DNA of 64,000 nucleotides, taken from the NCBI GenBank assembly GCA_039105265.1, contig JAPFFF010000001.1, forward strand, positions 9,300,001 to 9,364,000, given 5' to 3'. Positions 19,720 to 29,500 of this stretch are shown in pieces (the stretch's first letter is position 1; every line of letters starts with the position of its first letter). The DNA comes from Tritrichomonas musculus. Lineage: Eukaryota; Parabasalia; Tritrichomonadida; Tritrichomonadidae. A program made the position numbers and the translations under genes. Below the pieces are notes generated by a model that ran no database searches, was not told the DNA's origin, and saw only the letters and a program-made list of their open reading frames with translations.

Positions 19720-21198
19720 TCATAATGAAAATAAATTTTTCAAGTTCAATTCATAAAATTGCTGATAATAACTAATGTCTCTGCTATCAATATTTTGATC
19801 ATCAGCATTTTCCAAATTTGGAATGTAATGATACATAATTTTCCAAAAAATTTGATCAAAATATTTCTCAGTAACATATTCAATTGGTGTATCTTCTTTT
19901 AAAAAATTGTGGTTGAAGAACCTGACTATTTCCAAATATTTCTCCACAATATCTTGATTTGGCAATGGATATAAATAAACAAAATCCAATTTTTTTAAAC
20001 CTGAATCATTATGATTTCGTCCAAAAAGTTTATTCAATTGCTGAAATTTAAGACATGCGAGAATGAGTGCTTTGTTAGTTCTAGATTCACAACCTAGTTT
20101 AGAAACAGTTTTTGTTAAATATTTCATATCATCATGAAAAAGTGGAGAATAACATGTAATCGCTGAGAGAGGCTTGTTTAGCATAGACGCTTCAAAAAAA
20201 CAGAAATTGTCGGGATGGAAACGTCCAGTATGCTTTTGATCATTTTGATTTTTTTGCTTAAAAAGTTCAATTGGCATAAAGTGCCACTTTTTAGGCAAAA
20301 CAATCTTTTTCTTATTGAAGACATTTGTATATATACATGCTAGAAATAGAATGGATGAGTGCGGACCGTGCAGTTCAGCTTTTTCAAGATCACTCAATAC
20401 ATCGGATATAGTTCCTTCAAATAAATTTATAAAAAGAAGTTGATCCATTGATAGATTATCATCATGATCGTCGTTTTTAATATTATTATTGTTATTATTA
20501 TCATTTGCATCATGATAATTTGAACTGATATTTGGTCGATTCTCATTTAAAAATTTCATTTTCGTTTCTTTCTTGATTAAAAAAGAGTATAAAGCATTTG
20601 AAAAGTTAACAAGTTCATCAATCGAGCGTATTTTACCATTTATTCGTAATTGTGAGTAAATTTGAACATATTGGATTGAAACTGAGTCTGTTAAATAATA
20701 TGATGCTCCAAGGAAAAATGGAGCAAAAAAATTAAAACTATTTTTTTTCAAGATGAAGGAACGACATGCTTTTAATGATTCTTTTGATGGAATTTTGATT
20801 GAGCTTTTGTTTTCGTCAAGAAATAATTTGTATAACATTTTATATTCTTCTAAATCAGGTTTTGTGTAACAATTATTCGAAATGTAAATTGATATTACGC
20901 TTGAAAAACGAGGCTGAATTATTTTTTCTATTGCTGAATTTTCTTGATTACTCGTAATAAATCTAACTTTTATTGATGGAGGATGCTTTGTTTTATGAAT
21001 TTTGATTTTTCCAACTGCTAAATAAGGAAAATTAGCAATGCGAAGTGGAAGATTTACTTCTTTTTGTTCAGACTGAAAAATTAATGTTGCTTCAATTAAA
21101 GGGCATAAATCTTTTCCTATCATTTTTGAATTGGACAAAACAAATAGAGTTTGCTTTATATAATCAGTATCTCCATTTCCAACTACATCATTCTCCAT
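19720..21198 (-). CDS. hypothetical protein, no recognised family
   Basis: A 492-residue protein with ATG at 21198. The N-terminal 130 residues look beta-rich; the rest looks mainly helical, with an Asn/Asp-rich low-complexity tract at about 225-248 (NDNNNNNNIKND). Two SEL1-like hints are visible (ALILACLKFQQLNKLFG; SILFLACIYTNVFNKKK), but the spacing is too irregular to call repeats. No signal peptide or membrane segment is obvious. It converges on the EF-hand gene with only 94 bases between stops, and the phosphotransferase gene follows upstream on the same strand. Confidence 0.8.
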   Translation of the reverse strand: MENDVVGNGDTDYIKQTLFVLSNSKMIGKDLCPLIEATLIFQSEQKEVNLPLRIANFPYLAVGKIKIHKTKHPPSIKVRFITSNQENSAIEKIIQPRFSSVISIYISNNCYTKPDLEEYKMLYKLFLDENKSSIKIPSKESLKACRSFILKKNSFNFFAPFFLGASYYLTDSVSIQYVQIYSQLRINGKIRSIDELVNFSNALYSFLIKKETKMKFLNENRPNISSNYHDANDNNNNNNIKNDDHDDNLSMDQLLFINLFEGTISDVLSDLEKAELHGPHSSILFLACIYTNVFNKKKIVLPKKWHFMPIELFKQKNQNDQKHTGRFHPDNFCFFEASMLNKPLSAITCYSPLFHDDMKYLTKTVSKLGCESRTNKALILACLKFQQLNKLFGRNHNDSGLKKLDFVYLYPLPNQDIVEKYLEIVRFFNHNFLKEDTPIEYVTEKYFDQIFWKIMYHYIPNLENADDQNIDSRDISYYQQFYELNLKNLFSL

Positions 21199-21427
21199 TT
21201 GTTGAAAATTTAATTTGATTGAAAAAATTGAATAAATTAATTCAAATTTTATACTCAGCAGAAATGATTGTTGTGAAGAGTTTCATTTATCTAAAGTTCC
21301 ATTTTATATTTTTTATTAAGACATCTTTGCACATTAAATATATTATATCGAATGATTTAAAAACAAAATATAAAAAATAAGTAAATAACTAATTTAATCG
21401 TTCGTAGAATTATCATTCGCTAATTAA

Positions 21428-22387
21428 TTAATCAGCCAATTTTTTAAACTGCTTTTCTAATAGATCAATTGCTCTATTATACATATCCATAGTTTCATAC
21501 TTTCTATATTCGCATTCTAATGATTGCAAAATAAATAAATATACATCATACCAAATTGCTCTTCTTTTCTGGTTTTCACTTAATGAATCGATTCCATATC
21601 CTTTCAAAAAATGAGGATTCATATCGTAACAACGAAAACCTGCTTCTAACAATGGATCACCCCAAATACAACGCTCCCAGTCAATAATTCCAGTTATCTT
21701 TCCATTTTTAACAAATATATTTCCATCCCACAAATCCCAATGTACAAGTTGAGGCACTGTAATTTCAGCAAAAATTTCTTTGTCTCTATCAAGATAATTG
21801 AACAAAGTGTCAATAGGTATTTTAATATCAACATTTCCATTTTTTGAATCATTTATTCCTGCTTGTAACATTTTCTTAAAAACAGGAAACCATTCTTTCC
21901 CCTGATATTCAGGATTTCCTGGATATCCAAAACATGGACAATGTATCTCATTTATTTTTTTATTAATCCTTCCCATTTCGGTATAAATATTATCTAAATC
22001 ACTTTGTGAAATTGAATCTTTATCTGCGTAAAGGCTGCTTCCTTCAAGTTTTTCCATGAAAAAGTAAGAAGAGTCACAAATTGTGCAACTATCATCATAG
22101 CCCAGAATTTTTGGGACAGGTATTCCTCCTTTTTTAATTGCTAATTCCATACCATTAACTTCACTAAGCATAATATTTTTTTCATAAGTCATAATTCGAG
22201 TATTTTTTGCTGGAGCAACTTTCAAAATAACAGATTTTTTGTTGCTCAAATAAATTTCATATGCAACATTAAAATATCCTTCTGTTAATTCTTTGAAACT
22301 GATCATTTGTATTGGCGCAAAATATTTATCAACCATTTTTTTTAATGTTTCTGCATCTTGCTTATTTTTTGTTAAACTTTCAGCCAT
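21428..22387 (-). CDS. aminoglycoside/choline-kinase-type phosphotransferase
   Basis: A 319-residue protein of the APH / choline kinase-like superfamily, which transfers phosphate from ATP to a small-molecule hydroxyl. Visible features: N-lobe lysine in VILKVAP (about K56), catalytic HWDLWDGN (H216, D218, N223) and metal-binding IIDWERC (D236), then GDPLLEAGF. The closest pattern is the generic phosphotransferase enzyme family, not a dedicated antibiotic-resistance enzyme; the substrate cannot be told. The frame extends 19 codons upstream, but only from a TTG, so the ATG at 22387 is used. It is divergent from the giant Pmp-like gene. Trichomonads hold many such proteins, some of which look bacterial in origin. 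Confidence 0.85.
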   Translation of the reverse strand: MAESLTKNKQDAETLKKMVDKYFAPIQMISFKELTEGYFNVAYEIYLSNKKSVILKVAPAKNTRIMTYEKNIMLSEVNGMELAIKKGGIPVPKILGYDDSCTICDSSYFFMEKLEGSSLYADKDSISQSDLDNIYTEMGRINKKINEIHCPCFGYPGNPEYQGKEWFPVFKKMLQAGINDSKNGNVDIKIPIDTLFNYLDRDKEIFAEITVPQLVHWDLWDGNIFVKNGKITGIIDWERCIWGDPLLEAGFRCYDMNPHFLKGYGIDSLSENQKRRAIWYDVYLFILQSLECEYRKYETMDMYNRAIDLLEKQFKKLAD

Positions 22388-23597
22388 TTTATGATGTGAA
22401 ATAAAATTCAAATCAAGGTCAAATAGAAAAGCAATAAAAGTCAAAATATCTTGAAAATCATAATAGAATGTATTATATATATTAGCATTTTAATTTAATA
22501 TACGTATATATAATTATATATATATCATTATATAAATGATTATTAATATTATTTTTTCATATTTTTATCGATTAAATATTGTATTGTTATTATTTTTTTT
22601 GTATAAAAGATCAAAAATTGTGAAAAATGTATATCAAAAAATTGCATTCATTTTTCCTTCTTTTTTTTTTTTTATAGAAAATTGAATGATTTAAAAATAA
22701 TAAATTAATATAATTTTATTTCCATATTGGTTGATAAATAATTATATATAAAAGTTATTATATACTTATAAATGAATAATACTTATTCTTTTTAAAATAT
22801 ATTGTTTTGCGATTTAAATCATTATTCTATCAGAATTATTGATTTTTCCGTTTAAATTATTTATTGCTACATTTGAGTTATTGACTCAATAGTCTATATG
22901 AATTATGATATAAATAAGACCAATATTAAATAATTTTTAAAATTTTTATATGTAAAAATCAAAGTGACTTATTTTACTTATTAAAATTGTTTATTTTAAT
23001 TTGTTTAATATTTATCATAAACCAGAAACGTATTTTTCATGATGATACAAAAAATGGTATTTATTTCGGTTATAAATGGTTTAGTCATCACTTTTTAAAT
23101 ATTAAACCATCATTATTTAACCGTTTTTTTTAATACATAAAATTAACTCTTATTTATTTCTGTCAATATTTGATAAATTTTAAATTATATATTATATCTA
23201 ATATAAATATTATTATAAAGTATAAAATACATAAAAATAAATCTTTTTATTTAAAAATATTTTGAGATATGCGCATATTTTTTCTAGAATATAAATATTG
23301 TTTTATAAGGTTTTATTTAATATATTTTATGAATATTCTAAATGAATAATCATTAATCATCATTCTAAAAATATTATTTGTATTTTCACAGATTTTTTTT
23401 AAAAGCATTTGAATAAAAAAAACATAAATTTTTCATGATATATAAATTATTTTGTTAATATTATTATTTATAATCAATAATATGATGATTTATATTATTA
23501 TTATTTATTTATAATAGAATATCTAAGGTGAATATAAATATATTATGAAATAAATATCATTATATTAAAATTTTATAATTTAATAGAAATTATAAAA
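22388..23597. promoter_or_regulatory. AT-rich divergent upstream region
   Basis: A 1.2 kb, extremely AT-rich gap between the phosphotransferase and the Pmp-like gene, necessarily holding both promoters. A TCATTATA segment about 45 bases upstream of 23598 fits the trichomonad initiator pattern, but A/T richness makes such matches common. No gene, RNA or clear repeat recognised. Confidence 0.3.
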
Positions 23598-26500
23598 ATG
23601 GTTGCTGTTATTGCTCTTTCTCTTCTTCTATACCAATCTATTGCAACCGGATCAAATGAAACCTCTTATTCGTTTTTTCAAGACAGCAATATTACATTTA
23701 ATGATTTTAATTCGCACAAAAATAAAAAAACAGAATTTCATTCGTTAAAAATGAAAAGCAGCTTTATTTGTAATGGAGTTGAACAAGAACTTCAAATTAA
23801 TGATGAAAATTTTCAAAATACAGCTGCAATTACAAATGAAAAAACTTGTTCTTCAATAAAAATTTTTCATTGCACTTTTACCAACGTTGTTATTACTAGT
23901 ATATCGCAAACTAATGGACAAATTTCCATTATTTATATCAAATCAATCGATCTTTTTATTGATGATTCTACATTTTCTAATTGCTATTCCAACATCATAA
24001 TAACAAGATCAAATACTCAAGATACAACATCAGCGCAATTTCCAATTTCCAATTATATTATTTGTCATGCTGTTTATATCGATGAAAACGCTGATCATGT
24101 AGTTAATATTACCAAATGCTCATTTTCAGACAATGGAATTCCCACTGAAACAGATGGTTCAATTATTTATTCCAATAAAGCAGATAAGATTAATATTGAA
24201 TTTTCAATTTTTAATTCCGATACAACTTCAACCAGAGCATTAGAAACATTTTATACGAAAGATATTAACCTCATTTCAAACTCATTTAATAAAATGAAAA
24301 GTCCAAAAAATCAAAATGGTGGCGCTCTACTAATTCAATTTGCAGATAATGTTCAAATTTGCGATTGTATCTTTGATTCTAATACATTACAACCAGATAG
24401 CAGTCAAACTACAGATTCGAATATTTATGGATCAGCTTTTTTTATAAATTTAAAAAGCACTCTTACTTTTTTAAATAATACAATCACTAATCATGCAGAT
24501 TATTTGAACAGCGTCATTACTTTTAACAGCAATGAATTAACAACCGAATCTACAATTAACGGTGAATCATTAATAGAAGAAAATTTGCCAATCAAAAGAA
24601 AAGTTACAATTTCAGACTCAAAATTCATACAAAATTCGTTCTCTAAAGCCAAAGATGGAAATGGAATAGGCCTCTTTATTGAAGATTATTCCGAGGACGA
24701 TACAGCAAGCTATTTTTTATTGATTGAATTTTCAGGCTGTTTCTTTGAAAAAAACGGAAATAACGACTGTTCATCGTCTGTTTTAGAATGGACTCGAAAA
24801 ACGTCACTTTTTTCATTTTTGAATTGCGTCTTTGATTCAAACACAGCTAAAGCCGGCTCATCCATGCTCACCATGACCAACGGACCATCGCTTGTCGTTG
24901 AAGATTGCGTCATTGAAAACATGAATGGATTAAGTTTTCTCCAATTTGAACCACTGACAACGGCAGCACCCAATTCACAGATAAAAAGCGTTGAAGTAAT
25001 AATTTTACATTCAACGTTCACAGGAGATTCCACGAAGAAAGTTGGGAGCGATTTCATTCTCGCTGAAGGAGAGACACTTTATGACTTTTTTTTGAATGTT
25101 GACAATTCCACTTTTTCTGAACTTTATTTGAATTCAAATCAAGAATACTTGATAAAGAGCAGTTCTAATAATTTACAAGTTTTAAGTTGCCAGTTCAATC
25201 ACATAAATAGTGGAAGCAATGCCATTTGCACAACAAAAGGCGATTCAAATGTAACAATTGATGACTCAAACTTCACGAATTGTCTTTCTGTTGTCCATTT
25301 GAATGAGCAAGCAGAACAAGTTACGATAAAGAACTGTAAATTCATTGATTGCAAATCAGATCCAGTTCTTTACATCAACGCCAGCAAGTATTTTGCTTAC
25401 AATTGTTGTATTTCATTTGCAACGAAAGCAAATGTTGTTGGAATGAAGATAGACAATTCAAACAATTCTGAAATAAATCTCTGTACTTTTATTAACACTG
25501 GCAATTCAGCGATAGAAAGCTTATATGATTTGAATTCATCATTATTAAGTGTGTCATCAACAACGATAACTGGCTGTTCGCAATCGATCCATTCTGTTCA
25601 CACGTCGAACAAAATTGTTAATTTTTTGAATAACTCAATAATTAATGAAGATGCTAATGAAGGCTCACGAGGCCTTTTTGTTGACACGATAGCAGATGTA
25701 AACATTAACGAATGCACCTTTATTAATTGCAACAATCCAAAAGGAAACAACAATGCTGGCGGTGCCTTTACATATCTTAATTCGAAAGCAAATCCAACAG
25801 AGTCCATTACAATAAGTAACACTGAATTCACTGGTTGCATATACAGAAGTGGTGCCATTTTTATTCAGGCACGATTAGAAATACCCCAATTTACAAATGT
25901 CGTCATTTCGAATTCAACTTGCGGCTACTCAATAATTATCTTGATTCCAGAGATACCTGAAAATACCTACCCGTATAGTAGATGCATCTTAGACAATGTT
26001 TCTTTCATTAATATAATTAATGAAGAAAATGCTGGTGGTGGAATTGGCTTCTGGTTACAGCCTGACAATTCTAAAGCGAGTTATTACGGACTTTACTTTA
26101 CCAACTGTCTTTTTAGGAACACAAGTTGGACAGGTCGAAATTTTGACAATTATGGAGGTGGTGCTATTTCAATTGAAAGTAAAAGTTGTCAAAATTTTGA
26201 TGTTTCAATAAATTATTGTTCATTTTATCAAACTTCTGTTCTGAATAGTTGTCATGGAGGAGCCATTGCAATTGTTACTAATAAAATGGCTTCTGTTAAT
26301 AATATTTATATCGAAGATTGTTCATCAGTTGGAAGCACAATAACAAGAAATGGTGGTGCTATTTATGTTTATCAAAATGGATACAAATCTGATTTCAATG
26401 TTTTTAATATTACTGTGAACGGATCAATAACTAGTAACCTTATTTCTGCCTTTTATTTTGCAGGTTCAAATGGAGGAGCATTAAAAGTTGATCGTTGTCG

Positions 26501-29500
26501 ATTCATTAACTGTTTAACGTCTGACAACACAATGAGTTCGATTCTAAAAGTTGAACAGAATTCATTAGTATTTAATTGTGTTGATACTATTTTTAAATAT
26601 GATACAGTCACCCATTTTAATTCAAGAGCAGTTGATGTTCATACGCCTGTCTTTACTTTTAATCAATGCTTTTTCACTCGTTGTGGGAAACCTTCTTTAG
26701 ATTTCGGTGGAGCCATCCTTTATGATGAAATACTGAATGTTGACATTGATGAAGATATCCTCATAACTTTATGCACATTTACTAGTTGTCAATCGAATAA
26801 TTGTGGTTCTTTTAGATTGAATATTTTTAATGGTTTGCCTGTTTTAAAAAATAACACATATAAAGACATTAATTGTAATTACAACTTAGCTTTAATTTTC
26901 TCTGAAAATGTCCAATTTAGTCCAATTCAGTTTGAATTACAATTCTTTATTGGTTGCACTAATCACATGAATGATGGCGGAGGCTCTGGCATTTGGGTAA
27001 ATAATCATCGAGCTGATGGAAATGTTTATCCAACAAACATTCAATTTTCTGAATGTGGCTTTTATGATTGCGTGTCTACAAAAACAGGTGGAGGTGGTTT
27101 TGGCATTGGTGAAAGTCCAAGTGTTCAACCAAGTGAGCTTAATTTTAATTCTTGTACTTTTGTTAACAATTCTTGTTTAGAAGGATATGGAGGAGGTGCC
27201 ATTTATGCCAGAACCGCAATTAATGGTCGTGCTTCTAATTGTGTCTTTAGAGATAATCATGCTGGAGCAGCAGATGGTAATGCTCTTGATGGTGGTGCTG
27301 TTTACGTAAGATTTATCAACAACATTCCAAGTTTTTATCTTGTTTCTTGCAATTTCACTAATAACAGTGTTTTGAACCCTAATGGCAAAGGACATGCGAT
27401 TTTTGGCGCCAATTTATTTGCACCACTTTATGTTCAGCGTTGTAATTTAACCGATAACGGCTATGGTGTTGAAGGAGCGAATTCAATAATTTACAGTGAT
27501 TCAAATATACAAATTGAAGAGTCTTCTTTTGTATTTACTGATAAATCTATGTCATTTTCACGAGGAATGACAATTGGAGCTTCTTCTGATATTAATTTGT
27601 ATGATTCTAAATTTGTTAATTGTTCTGATCCAACTGGAATTGCTGGCTCTGTTTATTATCAAATAATTTCAACTAGAGAGAATCGTATCATTAAAATAGA
27701 TAATTGCATTTTTGATAGTAATACTGATGGCTCTTCATGCTATGAACTTTATTTACTTGTTCATAAACGGCCATATATTTCTAATTGTACATTTATGAAT
27801 GATAATACAACTTCTGGTTTAGTTATGATTAAATTCGATGCTGTTGGTGATTTGATTGGATTTTTAAGTTATGTCACTCTTACTTATTCGAGTTGTATCA
27901 ATTGTGATCTTCATAATAAAAACGTTTTGAATTACGTTGATGCGAATCAAGACGAGGTTTTATTAGAAGATTTCACATTTGATGGATGCGTTTTTGATGG
28001 CTGTTCTAATTTCGGTCTTATTCATTATAACATTTTTATTCTAAAACTTACTGATACTATTTTTAGGAACAATGTAAATGACAATCATTTGTTATTAATT
28101 GATGTTTTAAGAGTAATTGAAATCTTAGGATGTTCTTTTATTAATAATACAATTAAATGCACTGATAATTCATCAGCAATAATTTTAGTTAGTGAAAGAT
28201 GCGTTTGTTATATCAATCATGCTGTTTTTCAAGACAATATTAATGAACATAATGAAAACGATGATGAAAACTGTTTCAATAATTCATATGTAATGAAAGT
28301 ATCATCATATCTTGAATTAACTTATGCATCATTCATTGATTGTCCAACGTTTAAATATTCACTTTATTTAGCTGAAAAAGAAGGTGATACATCATCTCTT
28401 ATTTTCCACAATTCGTTAGTAAATAACAGTGGCTCTGTTTTAATTGAGAATCAAATTAATTCGATTCGAATTATTTCTACTAATTTTAGTAATTGTCATG
28501 ATGGCTTCATTTATACTCCTGAAAAAAATGATTCTTCAGTTAGTTCGGTTTTAATTTCAGAATCAATCTTTGATTCAATATCAAACTACGCATTACGTCT
28601 TTTCGTCTTTAATAATCTTTCTCTTTACAACAACACAATAAAGAATTGTCAGAGAGACGAAGACAATCCTAATCCCATTTTTGAGCTAGATTTTCAAAAT
28701 AACAATACAAATCACATCGTTTTCGATCAATTTATATTTGAGAATAATTCATTTAATAATTCTAATAACTCATCATTGATCAACGGAGGAGGAATTGGTC
28801 TTTCTATTGTTCTGTTTGACGTTGAAGAGATTTTCATTGAATTTGTTAATTCGTCTTTCATATCAAATTACGCTGCAAAATGTGGCGGTGCTTTTTCTTA
28901 CATTGATAACGAATACTCGTCAATTAATTCTTCTTTCTCTTTCACTGGTTGCATCTTCAAAGGCAACTCGTGCAACAATCTAAAGGGTCATGCTTTGTAC
29001 ATAGAAGCAAAGAACGTGTGTATTGAAAATTGCACCTTTGAAGACCATAACTTTCAGACTAAGTCAAGCGTCGATACCTTAGAAGAATTGACTCCTGATA
29101 AAATCCGTGAAAGTTCAGTTGTTTACATTTCATCTGTTCACAACGAAACGGTTTCAGTCATAAACAGCAGTTTTTACCACAACAAGGCAAGTTCGTTGTT
29201 CATAAAGGACTGTGAGAAGGATGTTTTAATAACCGGCTGTTTGTTCAGTTCAAATGAAATCACGTCGGTTAACAATTCCGATTTCAATGGAACTTTTTCA
29301 CTTGATAACGATATAATAGCGGCTTGTATTGTCACAATTTTAACCGCCAAAGAAGCGGTTACTATTCAAAATTGCTGTTTCCAAAATAACAGCCACAATT
29401 CCAACGCGGAAGGCTCTATTGTCAATGCCGGCTCTATCTATGTAGATACACAGATGACTTTTTCAATGAAAAATGTCACTTTTTATGATAACAATATCAA

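Noticed and set aside
22388-22444. Longer start for the phosphotransferase
   Set aside because: The upstream codons begin only at TTG and add residues that are not part of the family; ATG at 22387 was preferred.
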